Source: PHAA01 sp964457945 (GTDB taxonomy: Bacteria > Bacillota > Syntrophomonadia > Syntrophomonadales > Syntrophomonadaceae). From it: a stretch of DNA of 64,000 nucleotides. This document shows, piece after piece, positions 8,812 to 17,232 of this stretch. The stretch spans positions 124,001-188,000 of the forward strand of contig CAYWFX010000002.1 in the NCBI GenBank assembly GCA_964457945.1, written 5' to 3'. The notes beneath the pieces are model-generated. The model had not been told where the DNA came from, ran no database searches, and was given only the letters and a program-made list of their open reading frames with translations. The translations under genes were made by a program, and so were the position numbers. The first letter of the stretch is position 1. Each line of letters begins with the position of its first letter.

Positions 8812-9231
8812 ATGAAGGAACATTGTATTACCATATTATCCCGCAATCAGCTAAGGCTTACGCGGCAACGCAAGGTCATTCTGGATGTCTTGGAACATAC
8901 CACGGGTGTTCATCTCAGCGCTGAGGATATTTACCATGAGGTCAAAAAGATTATGCCCGAGATTGGACTGGCCACCGTCTACCGTTCCCTGGAGTTATTC
9001 GCACGGCTCGATATACTTCACAAGAACAGTTTTGATGAGGGAAAGTACAGATACGAGCTCCGTGAGGAAAATCGTCACTTCCACCATCATTTTATTTGCC
9101 TCAGTTGCAACGGAATTATCGAGGTTAAAGAGGATCTGCTGCAACAACTTGAAGCGGACATGGAAAGTAAAGGTTTCAAGGTAGTAGATCACAGCTTAAA
9201 TCTTTATGGGTACTGCCCGAATTGCTGGTAA
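8812..9231 (+). CDS. fur: Fur family transcriptional regulator
   Basis: 139 residues. An N-terminal winged helix (RLTRQRKVILDVLEHT through GLATVYRSLELFARLDIL) is followed by the metal-binding dimer domain with the His-rich stretch RHFHHHFICLSCNGIIEV and a terminal CPNC. Both CxxC pairs expected for the structural zinc are present. The protein represses iron-uptake genes when loaded with Fe2+. AGGAGAG precedes the ATG. The Fur box upstream and the FeoB-like gene downstream favour an iron sensor over Zur or PerR, though the sequence alone cannot exclude them. Confidence 0.92.
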   Translation: MKEHCITILSRNQLRLTRQRKVILDVLEHTTGVHLSAEDIYHEVKKIMPEIGLATVYRSLELFARLDILHKNSFDEGKYRYELREENRHFHHHFICLSCNGIIEVKEDLLQQLEADMESKGFKVVDHSLNLYGYCPNCW

Positions 9232-9288
9232 TTGCACTAATTATTAACCATAAAGAAGACCAATATTCGCAGGATTAAGGAGAGAACA

Positions 9289-10581
9289 ATGGAAAATAAC
9301 GTAAATGAGTCGACTTTAAAAGAAGATAGTGTAGAACTAATAAGATTACCTGAAGCAGGTGAGGAACAGGACCGTAATCTCACGGAAAGGCTCGACGCCA
9401 TCCTGCTAAATCGTCACCTTGGGTTTCCGATCATGATACTATGTTTTGTTATCTTGTTTGCCACCAGTTTTACATTGGGTAAACCTGTTTCTACCGGGCT
9501 TGGGTTCCTATTCGACCGTCTAGTACTCGGGTTCGAAAGTTCATCACTAGGCCTCACTATGCCCAGGCTTATGATGGGATTGCTTTCAGATGGAATTATG
9601 AGGGGAATAGGTTCTGCTCTGGCCTTTTTTCCCCAGATGCTCATCTTTTTTACTTTCTACACCATGGTAACTGATACGGGATACGCTGCCCGCATTGCCT
9701 ACCTGATGCACCGACCAATGTCCCGGATCAATATGGATGGAAAATCGTTTGCCCCTCTGATTCTTGGATACGGATGCAATATTACGGCTATCATAGGTGC
9801 ACGTGTCATCACTAACAGGACAGACCGCCTGTTAGTGATGCTGGTTAGCACCTTCACTCCATGTTCTGCCAGGCTCGGTGTTATACTATATATAGCCGCT
9901 GCCTTTTTTAGTCCTGCTATTGCAACTCTTGTTATGTCAGGACTTATCGTATTGAGCTGGTTGGTGAGCGCTATGGTTTCTTTCCTTGTAAAGAGGCGCT
10001 TTCCCGGAAGCAAGAACGTCAATAGTGTTCCTGAACTACCGCCTTACCATTTTCCTACTGGCCTCAGGGTATTAAGGACAGCAGTATACAGAACTCTGGA
10101 CTTCCTTAACAGAATCAAGACAGTCGTTATCATAAGCTCAGTTTTTGCATGGTTTCTTTCCACTTTCCCACTGGGAAACACATTCGAATACTCTTATGCC
10201 GCTATACTAGGTAGGTTCCTTGAGCCGGTGGGAAAGCTTGCCGGGCTTAACTGGGAATTGATAGTTGCGCTTATTTTTGGATTTTTCGCCAAAGAAACCA
10301 CTCTCTCCACACTGGGGATATTGTATCATGCCTCATCGGGATTGGGGAACCTTGGGTCGGTACTTGCCACTAATATTAGCCCTTTGACTGGCCTTGCCTT
10401 CCTAGTAATTTACATGTTATATGTTCCCTGTGTGGCCACTGTAACTACGATTATCAGGGAAAGTAACAGCCGATTATTTGCAGCCTTGTCCGTTATTATA
10501 AGTTTATCCGTGGCGTTCGCCTTAGGTATCGTGGTCTATAACACTGGTCAGCTTTTCCTGCTGCTGAATAAGTACATATAA
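9289..10581 (+). CDS. FeoB-like membrane permease lacking the GTPase domain
   Basis: 430 residues against roughly 650-750 for full FeoB. It aligns with the FeoB membrane part only: LTERLDAILLNRHLGFPI at the start, MARxA-like GYAARIAYLM, the first Gate motif GYGCNITAIIGARVITNRTDRLL with STFTPCSARLGVI, and the second Gate segment LIFGFFAKETTLSTLGILY with YVPCVATVTTI. No P-loop (GxxxxGKS) is present; the first 35 residues are a short acidic tail. It lies 57 bp after fur with its own AAGGAGAG and is probably cotranscribed. Likely Fe2+ or another divalent metal or nucleoside-type transport; the energy source is unclear. Confidence 0.85.
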   Translation: MENNVNESTLKEDSVELIRLPEAGEEQDRNLTERLDAILLNRHLGFPIMILCFVILFATSFTLGKPVSTGLGFLFDRLVLGFESSSLGLTMPRLMMGLLSDGIMRGIGSALAFFPQMLIFFTFYTMVTDTGYAARIAYLMHRPMSRINMDGKSFAPLILGYGCNITAIIGARVITNRTDRLLVMLVSTFTPCSARLGVILYIAAAFFSPAIATLVMSGLIVLSWLVSAMVSFLVKRRFPGSKNVNSVPELPPYHFPTGLRVLRTAVYRTLDFLNRIKTVVIISSVFAWFLSTFPLGNTFEYSYAAILGRFLEPVGKLAGLNWELIVALIFGFFAKETTLSTLGILYHASSGLGNLGSVLATNISPLTGLAFLVIYMLYVPCVATVTTIIRESNSRLFAALSVIISLSVAFALGIVVYNTGQLFLLLNKYI

Positions 10582-10596
10582 ACCCACTCCTGTATT

Positions 10597-10614
10597 AAAA
10601 GTAATATTACTTTT
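10597..10614. repeat. Perfect 18-bp palindrome after the feoB-like gene
   Basis: AAAAGTAATATTACTTTT is fully self-complementary, with no loop and no following T run, so it resembles an operator more than a terminator. It is 16 bp after the stop codon and 218 bp before the DUF1540 gene. Its binding protein is unknown. Confidence 0.4.
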
Positions 10615-10831
10615 GCCATTCCAAGGTGCAGAGCAACATTTTGACCCTACGCTTATTATCGTCAAGGAGAGCATGGCAAAAGATTCAGACCGGACGCGAA
10701 CACATTAATAAACGGTTATGTGCCTCAAGGCTGATAATCATTGACCATTACACCTGAGTTGGTCGTATTCTGCCACCAAGCCACATATTCGTCCATCTCC
10801 TGGGAATACTGAAGTTAAAGGAGGTGTTTAA

Positions 10832-10981
10832 GTGAAAGTTAAAAGCTGCAAATGTGAAGAGTGTCATCATAACAAGGACTTCAAGTGTGAAGCTGCTAGC
10901 ATCGAAATAATGTCAGTCGGCGATAAAAAAGTAAACAATGCCGACGGTACTTGTTGTAGTACTTTTATATTGAAAAGCTAG
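10832..10981 (+). CDS. DUF1540 small cysteine-rich protein
   Basis: 49 residues from a GTG start behind AAAGGAGG. Cys residues occur in CKCEECHHN, FKCEA and GTCCSTF, the pattern of DUF1540 proteins, which are small, probably metal-binding and common in spore-forming Firmicutes. Function is unknown. It is monocistronic, followed by a strong terminator. A second member lies at 18499-18666. Confidence 0.8.
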   Translation: MKVKSCKCEECHHNKDFKCEAASIEIMSVGDKKVNNADGTCCSTFILKS

Positions 10982-10984
10982 TAT

Positions 10985-11035
10985 CTAAAACGCCAAACAA
11001 CCCGTGATTATAAAAAACGGGGTTTGGCGTTTTAG
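10985..11035 (+). terminator. Intrinsic terminator after the DUF1540 gene
   Basis: CTAAAACGCCAAAC pairs with GTTTGGCGTTTTAG, with a CCCG/CGGG inner stem and an AT-rich loop. The downstream arm carries GTTTT. The symmetry makes it likely to work in both directions. Confidence 0.8.
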
Positions 11036-11445
11036 ATGGCTGTACCCTTTGCCTGTATTATACGCAAAAATAATTACTGTCAATTTAATCGATCTGCTAC
11101 TTCATGCTGCAGTTGCTGGCAAGTATAGTGTTGCGCTAAATCAGGTAGCGCAGATCAATCAGCGCATGAAGCTGTTCTCCCACCCATTCTGTAGGTTCTT
11201 CTATCTTTATTCTAGATCACATTCAATCTCTGACCCATCAAGTAGGCCAACAACCAGTATTCCAGCATAATAAACCGTTAAAATACAAATCCACTTCAAA
11301 CTGATCACAATTAGCTCTGCTTTAGAAAAAATCTGTATAAACCTTTTTGCAGTAACCAACTTTTAGAATATCATCGCCGCTCTGCATATGCTGCTTTCAT
11401 ACCATTTGGACTTTCCAATAACTACATCATAAAAGAACTAGTTCA
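11036..11445. other. Intergenic, no gene supported
   Basis: An 88-codon frame here starts inside the terminator and has no ribosome site, so I do not call it. A visible inverted repeat pairs GATCTGCTAC (11091-11100) with GTAGCGCAGATC (11146-11157). Otherwise nothing recognisable. Confidence 0.5.
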
Positions 11446-11901
11446 CTATTTTATTATTCCAAAAAGCATCGTATGTGCCAGACAGTCATTGGCATAATTG
11501 GTTTTTACCTGATTCATCCAGGTCTCCTCACTCATCTTACCGGTCGTTAATTGATGGGGATAATAGAAGTAAGCAATACCGGGAACAGACACCCCTAGCA
11601 GGTGCATCAAGTTAGGACAGCCCTCTGGCCCCAGCACTAACGCCAGAACTTTTTGCCGGTAGTCCTTCATTATGTTTAGACCAATTAATTGAGATGCCTT
11701 CTGTTCAATTGCCAGACATTGCTGCAACGGGTAGCGATTGAACTTGATGTGGGCATCGCAAATAATCATTTCCGGGACTTGTACATCAAGTTCTACAAGG
11801 ATGTCATGGTGTTCATCGATGAGATGAGATACAATCCTCCAAGTCTGATCATCCTTTTCAAAATAGTCCACATTAAAACTGCGCTTATACAGAGTTTCCA
11901 T
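11446..11901 (-). CDS. DUF2889 domain protein
   Basis: 151 residues from the ATG at 11901, chosen because GAAGGGAG stands 9 bp before it; an upstream in-frame start gives 17 more residues but has no such site. The body follows the DUF2889 pattern: an R-rich first strand (YKRSFNVDYFE), an acidic mid part with EMIICDAHIKFNRYPLQQC, then LIGLNIMKDYRQKV and the conserved GCPNLMHLLGVSVPGIAYF. Biological role is unknown. It is the distal gene of a unit with PadR (62-bp gap). Confidence 0.75.
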   Translation of the reverse strand: METLYKRSFNVDYFEKDDQTWRIVSHLIDEHHDILVELDVQVPEMIICDAHIKFNRYPLQQCLAIEQKASQLIGLNIMKDYRQKVLALVLGPEGCPNLMHLLGVSVPGIAYFYYPHQLTTGKMSEETWMNQVKTNYANDCLAHTMLFGIIK

Positions 11902-11963
11902 TCTAGTAGCTCCCTTCTGATGTATAATCGTCAGCACTGAATAATAACCCATTTTATAAGGGA

Positions 11964-12500
11964 TTAATCCGTAGATAATCCCTCAATAATTTCATCTAAC
12001 CATTTCAATTCAGCTTCATGATGGTATAAGTGATGATTAAAAATTTCTCCAGCTAGAAAAGCGGTTCCCTCTGGAAGGCCTTTCAGTACGTAGGTGCGAT
12101 GCCTGGATAGGGAATTAAATTTTTCGCTTATTTCTATACGCTTGTTCTTTAAAGAATCGAGAATAAAGTCTTTCTCCCCGGGTTCAAAGAAATATAAAAC
12201 TCCATCCAGGTTGAATTCAGTTTGAAATTCTTCCGCCAATATCTTACCAATTAAAGTGTTAAAGTAAGATCGACCGTTTTCGGTGATAGCGTAGACTATT
12301 TTTTCAGGCCGATTCCCTTCTTTGTCCACTGTACCCGAAACGTAACCATCTTCCAGCAGCCGGTTTAAATGATAATAAATAGCGGGTAGTTTAATTCTTG
12401 AAAAATCTGCGATTCCTTCACTGATATACTGTTTCAACCGGTAGCCATGCTGCGGACCGCATCTTATCAAGAGGCCTAGGAGATAAAACTGAATCTTCAT
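11964..12500 (-). CDS. PadR family transcriptional regulator
   Basis: 178 residues from the ATG at 12500 with GGGGTGG 5 bp upstream; a GTG nine bases earlier overlaps that site. The N-terminal winged helix FYLLGLLIRCGPQHGYRLKQYI and PAIYYHLNRLLEDGYV are PadR hallmarks, followed by a longer helical C-terminal dimerisation part of the Vir/PadR type with HHLYHHEAELKWLDEII. It probably represses itself and the DUF2889 gene. The ligand is unknown. Confidence 0.88.
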   Translation of the reverse strand: MKIQFYLLGLLIRCGPQHGYRLKQYISEGIADFSRIKLPAIYYHLNRLLEDGYVSGTVDKEGNRPEKIVYAITENGRSYFNTLIGKILAEEFQTEFNLDGVLYFFEPGEKDFILDSLKNKRIEISEKFNSLSRHRTYVLKGLPEGTAFLAGEIFNHHLYHHEAELKWLDEIIEGLSTD

Positions 12501-12801
12501 ATGATCCACCCCATTACTCAGTACTGACTATTATAATAAGCCATTTTCTTCAATGTGACAAGGGGACAGCAGCGTGTGTAAGTATTAGAACTCCATATAA
12601 ATATACAATATCTGTATCAGAATGCTTTGGGAGGAACGTGCCGAATAATTATTGTGCAGAAGTTTTTCTAAATAAGACAACTTTTATTTACTATCCCACT
12701 GATAATTTTTTAATATGTATTATAAATTTTTTAGCAAGAATACTCTCCCTAATAATTGGCGTTACGGTGAACAGCCCCCACAACACCTCTCAAATTATCG
12801 C
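12501..12801. other. AT-rich intergenic region
   Basis: Lies between the divergent padR and polysaccharide deacetylase genes. It must contain the padR promoter, but no strong -35/-10 pair stands out on the minus strand. No coding frame is supported. Confidence 0.4.
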
Positions 12802-12829
12802 TTGAAATAATACCTTCATACGTTATACT
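12802..12829 (+). promoter_or_regulatory. Predicted promoter of the deacetylase leader
   Basis: TTGAAA at 12802-12807 and TATACT at 12824-12829 with a 16-bp spacer. Transcription would start near 12836, giving a leader of about 120 nt before the coding start. Confidence 0.55.
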
Positions 12830-12835
12830 TTAGAA

Positions 12836-12922
12836 GTAATAATACTATTCGGTTGCAAAGGTTCATTTGCTCGCGGCCAACCATTACTTTATTTATGCGA
12901 CAGTCTAACAGGCTGTCTTTTT
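12836..12922 (+). ncRNA. Candidate structured leader / attenuator
   Basis: The predicted 5' leader holds a compact foldable segment in which GGTTG (12852-12856) pairs with CAACC (12880-12884) and GCAAA with TTTGC nests within. It is followed directly by an intrinsic terminator placed before the ribosome site. This arrangement is typical of riboswitches or attenuators, but I do not recognise a known class. Inference only. Confidence 0.35.
12899..12922 (+). terminator. Terminator inside the deacetylase leader
   Basis: GACAGTC and GGCTGTC form a 7-bp stem (one G-U) around TAACA, followed by TTTTT. It lies 37 bp before the coding start, so it would stop transcription unless antitermination occurs, or it ends a transcript arriving from upstream. 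Confidence 0.65.
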
Positions 12923-12958
12923 AGTGTGAAATTAATTATACAGGAGGAAGAGTCGGCC

Positions 12959-13837
12959 TTGAAAAAGCATTATCTGTACTTAATTCCCCTCTTGATCTTG
13001 TTTATATTTATATCTTACAAGTTTTCACTGGCTGACTACGTCGTAAGTAAACTCAACCTAGGAACCACAATTCATAATAGAAGATTGCCGATTAATGACA
13101 ACATAGCCAACTCAGAATCACAAACTTTTACTGCGAACTTTATTATCCCAACCATATCTACGGCAACCTCTGCTACGCCAGTGGTTAATGCGCTTTCTAT
13201 TCCTATTCTTTTGTACCACGAAATAGGAGATGGGCCCAGCAGTTTATACGTTTCTGTAAATAATTTTCGCGAGCAAATGCATTATTTGCAATCCAATGGG
13301 TATAAGGTAGTAAACATTTCGGAAGCTCGGGAAATGTTGGTAAGCAAACAAATATCCCCTAAAACAGTAATCTTAACCTTTGATGATGGATATGTGTCCT
13401 TTTATACAAAAGCATGGCCCATTCTACAAGAATATGGTCTTACTGCAACTATCTACGTATGCAGTAATTTTGCCGGTCTATATAACTATCTTACCTGGGA
13501 TCAAATGAAGATAGTTCAGTCAGGCGGGGTAGAAATTGGCAGTCATTCCCATACTCACACTGTATTAACTACCATTAACTCAGCCGCTTTAACTAAAGAA
13601 ATTGTAGGCTCCAAACAAATATTGGAAAAAGAGTTGGGGGTAACTATTAAGTCATTTGCCTATCCAACTGGAGCCTATAACACTAATATACCCGTCCTAG
13701 TTAAGAACGCTGGTTACACCTCGGCAACTACCGTCAACTTCCGCCCAGCAACATCCCATGATGATTTGTACCTGCTACCCAGACTCAGAGTTTTCCGGAA
13801 TGATTCGATGAGCTTTTTTGCCAATAGTCTAAAGTAA
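12959..13837 (+). CDS. Membrane-anchored polysaccharide deacetylase
   Basis: 292 residues from the TTG at 12959, chosen for CAGGAGGAAG upstream; a GTG 33 bp earlier overlaps this site. An N-terminal basic patch and hydrophobic helix (KKHYLYLIPLLILFIFISY) anchors or exports it. The NodB-like domain (CE4) covers about residues 85-290: PILLYHEIG, LTFDDGY (catalytic Asp-Asp pair), EIGSHSHTHT (metal His residues) and FAYPTGAYN. It likely removes N-acetyl groups from a cell-surface polysaccharide or peptidoglycan, outside the membrane. Confidence 0.93.
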   Translation: MKKHYLYLIPLLILFIFISYKFSLADYVVSKLNLGTTIHNRRLPINDNIANSESQTFTANFIIPTISTATSATPVVNALSIPILLYHEIGDGPSSLYVSVNNFREQMHYLQSNGYKVVNISEAREMLVSKQISPKTVILTFDDGYVSFYTKAWPILQEYGLTATIYVCSNFAGLYNYLTWDQMKIVQSGGVEIGSHSHTHTVLTTINSAALTKEIVGSKQILEKELGVTIKSFAYPTGAYNTNIPVLVKNAGYTSATTVNFRPATSHDDLYLLPRLRVFRNDSMSFFANSLK

Positions 13838-13920
13838 AAAACATTACTATCTAATAACGTACCTGTCTTTTTCCAAATTTCTCAAATACCTTCATAGCTA
13901 TTTACATATAAGGGAGCGCC

Positions 13921-14044
13921 ATCCTGGGTGATCCAGCGATTACAACTGCTATTTTGGATCTTTTAATTCATAAAAGTGAGATCGTCCATCTAATCGGTGA
14001 CAGTTTTCGTCTGAAGTACGGCAAACCATTTTGGGCAATAACTA
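13921..14044 (+). pseudogene. IS21 istB C-terminal remnant
   Basis: Reading from 13921 the frame gives LGDPAITTAILDLLIHKSEI followed by GDSFRLKYGK. This resembles the conserved C-terminal end of IstB-type ATPases of IS21 elements (GDP..ATAILDRLLHH...GDSYRLK). No start, Walker motifs or istA are nearby, so only a terminal relic remains. It lies immediately downstream of the comEC stop, in opposite orientation. Confidence 0.7.
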
Positions 14045-14102
14045 GGTGTAAAAAGCTATTTATCATTTTTTTGTTCCTTTTACTTGACGGTTACAAAGCT
14101 GG

Positions 14103-16415
14103 TCAGGGTGACTCCATACCGCACCCCAACCGGTATTTTTTTTGTGCGATAACCGTCATTTCCCTGCCATCGCTATTCACTATCACTGCTCCATCCTGAT
14201 CGGTACGCAGAACCTTGATGTCTGCCTGGGCCAGCATTTCCAGTACTGCTGGATCGGGGTGTCCGAAAGGGTTGTTGTCGGCCACTGAAATCACCGCATA
14301 GCGAGGTTGCAGGTCGTGGTAAAAAGCGGGTAAGAGCGATCCTTTGCTGCCATGATGGGGTACCTTCACCAGAGTGATGGGATTATCTGCTTCCTTTAAT
14401 ACCGCTGGCATAACTTCCGCAGGGATATCACCGCTTAAAAGAGCAGAAAAATCACCGTATTTGATCTGTAAAACTAATGACTGCTGGTTGAAATCATTGC
14501 CAGAATAGCTTACCCCTTCCGGATGTAAAACCTTAATCTCCAAGCCTTCCTCCAGTTTTATGAATTGCCCGGTTCTTAATGGAACTATAGGAGTCCGGTT
14601 AGAATTAGTTATACTCTTTAAGTTTTGGTATTCTTTACGGTTCTTAATGCTCTCCGGCAATCCCACATACTTCACCTCCGTCTCGGCCGCCACGCTCTCC
14701 AAACCCTTCAAATGGTCAATATCAGGATGAGTATTAATGAGCATATCCAATTGGCGAATACCCCGGTGATGAAGATAAGGGAGAACCGTCTTAGCACCTA
14801 CATCATAAAGCTGGCTGCCTCCTCCATCCACCAGTACAAATTTCCCCTGCGGGCTTTTCATGAGAATGGCATCCCCCTGGCCTACATCAATAAAAACTAT
14901 TTGCAGAGAACCCCGATTATAGTACCCGGCGGGAATCAAGAGGCCAATGATGAAAACCAGCATCAGCGCGGTTGCGGGGAAGAAATATTTGCGGTGCTGG
15001 GGGTTTTTCAAAGCTAGGACACCCATAAATATAGCGATGAAATATAAAATCATCAAACCAATGGCGGGGGTGGCTACCCATAGGTAGGCTCCCGGCAGAG
15101 CCTTAACCCCCTGGACAATATATAATATCATCTCTATTAACAGTCCGGCCGGATATAGAAACAGGGCGGCCAAGGAATGCAGGATAGGTGCCAGAAAAAG
15201 GGTAATAAATCCGAGAATAACAGCCCCACCCGAAAGGTAAGTAACCAGTATATTGGTTAGAATAGAAACCGGGGTAAATAGGTTGAAGTGATAGGCTATC
15301 AGTGGCAAAACCGCCAGTTCTGCGGCGATCGGAATCAAAACCAGATCCCATCCCCAACCTTTATAGGGGAAATTATTTCTTATAAGCGGAAATAGGTAAA
15401 CCAGTCCCCAGGTAGCTAAGAAGGTAAGCTGAAAACTCAAGTTGAATAAAGAACTGGGATTTATGAGGAGAATTATTATTCCGGAGATAGCCAGGGCATT
15501 CAACAGACTGTTTTCGCGACCGGTGTAGTAAGCCAAAAGGCCCAGACTGCTCATAATTACCGCCCGGATAACCGGAGCAGGCCACCCCACCATGGTTCCG
15601 TAAAGCAACAGTACCAAAACCCCAATTATGAATCTACCCCGACTGGAGACCCTGGTCAGAGATGTCAACCAAGCAACCAGGAGCAACACAAACCCAACAT
15701 GCAGACCTGACACTGAAAAAAGATGCACGATACCAGTCTTTTGAAAATCATCATACTGTTTATCATCCATGCCCTCCCGGCTTCCCAGAAGCATACCCAG
15801 CAATATGGATGATTCCCGTTGGGGAAGAACCTGCTGGGTGAGTTTCTCCCCCTGACTCCGGAAGGAGTCTACCCATTTAAGCAGACCGCTTTCTGAGGTG
15901 ATTAGGCTAAGCTCACTGGCCTTTTTAATCGACAGGGTATAATAAACCCCCTGGTGAGCCAGGTAGGCCGGATAATCAAATTCTCCCGGATTGCCAGGTT
16001 TCCTCGGCGGCTTTAAATCACCCTTAAGCTTAACCACATCTCCCCTGCTGATGCCGGAATGGAAAAGACAGATCACCCGTATATTCTTCTGATAAGGGGA
16101 AGAGGTTTCGGTTTTCAGGAGAAAAGCGGTCTTTTGCCCATCAAAATAAGGAAAGTCCTGTACTCTCCCGCTAAACTCAGCACTTTTCACTATCGCTAAC
16201 TCACCCGGAAGCTCTAACACCATGAAATGATAATAGAGCATTCCCCCAGCAATTATTAGCATGCACAAGCAGATTCCAGGTCGCTTATCACGGCAAAAAG
16301 CAGCACCCATTAGCAATAGAATTGCGATGAGTAACAAAGCCGGCCAGGCTCTATAATAGGCCAGCCCGATGCCACCGGCAAAACTCATAAAAATCAGGGG
16401 CCACGATTTATGCAT
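14103..16415 (-). CDS. comEC: ComEC/Rec2 DNA uptake channel
   Basis: 770 residues, normal length. Four N-terminal hydrophobic segments and an OB-like DUF4131 region (about 1-180) precede the Competence domain with many membrane helices (VHLFSVSGLHVGF near 233). The C-terminal metallo-beta-lactamase domain starts near 510 with FIDVGQGDAILMKSPQGK, NTHPDIDHLKG and VPHHGSKGS. It forms the channel that passes transforming DNA through the membrane and may degrade the second strand. It is 6 bp after comEA, so one operon. Its last third is duplicated at 3977-4735. Confidence 0.97.
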   Translation of the reverse strand: MHKSWPLIFMSFAGGIGLAYYRAWPALLLIAILLLMGAAFCRDKRPGICLCMLIIAGGMLYYHFMVLELPGELAIVKSAEFSGRVQDFPYFDGQKTAFLLKTETSSPYQKNIRVICLFHSGISRGDVVKLKGDLKPPRKPGNPGEFDYPAYLAHQGVYYTLSIKKASELSLITSESGLLKWVDSFRSQGEKLTQQVLPQRESSILLGMLLGSREGMDDKQYDDFQKTGIVHLFSVSGLHVGFVLLLVAWLTSLTRVSSRGRFIIGVLVLLLYGTMVGWPAPVIRAVIMSSLGLLAYYTGRENSLLNALAISGIIILLINPSSLFNLSFQLTFLATWGLVYLFPLIRNNFPYKGWGWDLVLIPIAAELAVLPLIAYHFNLFTPVSILTNILVTYLSGGAVILGFITLFLAPILHSLAALFLYPAGLLIEMILYIVQGVKALPGAYLWVATPAIGLMILYFIAIFMGVLALKNPQHRKYFFPATALMLVFIIGLLIPAGYYNRGSLQIVFIDVGQGDAILMKSPQGKFVLVDGGGSQLYDVGAKTVLPYLHHRGIRQLDMLINTHPDIDHLKGLESVAAETEVKYVGLPESIKNRKEYQNLKSITNSNRTPIVPLRTGQFIKLEEGLEIKVLHPEGVSYSGNDFNQQSLVLQIKYGDFSALLSGDIPAEVMPAVLKEADNPITLVKVPHHGSKGSLLPAFYHDLQPRYAVISVADNNPFGHPDPAVLEMLAQADIKVLRTDQDGAVIVNSDGREMTVIAQKKYRLGCGMESP

Positions 16416-16421
16416 AAGCCT

Positions 16422-17042
16422 TTACCGAACCGTTATTAAATCTTTAATATCAGCATATTTCTTGTCACCTATCCCGCTAACCTCATTAAGATCCTCAATG
16501 CGTGCAAAGGCCCCATGGCTGGTTCGGTATTCTATAATACGCCCGGCTAAAGTAGGACCAATACCCGGAAGACCATCCAGATCCTGAGCCGAAGCCGAAT
16601 TTATGTTCACTTTCCCACTTCCTGGCTTAGCTGATGCAGGCCCCAACGTTAATCCACTATTGGGTGCATTTATCGGGATTTCTTCCCCTATCGCCGGCAC
16701 CACGATGGGCTGACCATCTTCAATTTTCTGAGCCAAATTTATATTTTTCAAGTTGGCAGTTGGAAGAGAGTGAGCCATATCGATCGCTTCATATGCCCGA
16801 GCACCAGATTGCAAGCGATATACCCCTGGCTTCTCAACTGCACCGGTTACATAGACCTGGATGATATCATCTTTTTTTGGCTTCGAAGCTTCCTGCTCGT
16901 TGGCAAGCGTATTGGAAACAATCTCTTTTTTACTCTGATCTTGGTTTCTCATATCTCCATATTTTATGCCTCCGGCAAACACCAGCAGGAGAACCAACAG
17001 CGCCGCCGCCCATAGATAACGCCGATCTACATCCAACACCAT
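16422..17042 (-). CDS. comEA: ComEA, competence DNA receptor
   Basis: 206 residues. One N-terminal membrane helix (RRYLWAAALLVLLLVFAGGI) is followed by a linker, an SLBB domain (IQVYVTGAVEKPGVYRLQSGARAYEAI, about 61-125) and a C-terminal helix-hairpin-helix pair (VNINSASAQDLDGLPGIGPTLAGRIIEYR to GIGDKKYADIKDLI). It binds double-stranded DNA outside the membrane and hands it to ComEC. GAGGGTGG precedes the ATG. First gene of the comEA-comEC operon. Confidence 0.97.
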   Translation of the reverse strand: MVLDVDRRYLWAAALLVLLLVFAGGIKYGDMRNQDQSKKEIVSNTLANEQEASKPKKDDIIQVYVTGAVEKPGVYRLQSGARAYEAIDMAHSLPTANLKNINLAQKIEDGQPIVVPAIGEEIPINAPNSGLTLGPASAKPGSGKVNINSASAQDLDGLPGIGPTLAGRIIEYRTSHGAFARIEDLNEVSGIGDKKYADIKDLITVR

Positions 17043-17232
17043 CGTTCACCACCCTCACGAAGCATTTCGTCAAATATCTTTAATTTCCTCTTTTTTTATA
17101 AATAGGTTTTTTTGGGTAATGCTGTAATTTGTAAATCATATTATTAAATAATGGTTGTTTTACCATCCAATCTAAGCGAAAATAGACTATATACAATTGT
17201 GACGATTTTACCATTTGGGGAGGGACAAAAGG

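Noticed and set aside
11004..11270. 88-codon frame on the + strand
   Set aside because: It begins inside the DUF1540 terminator, has no ribosome site and no family features.
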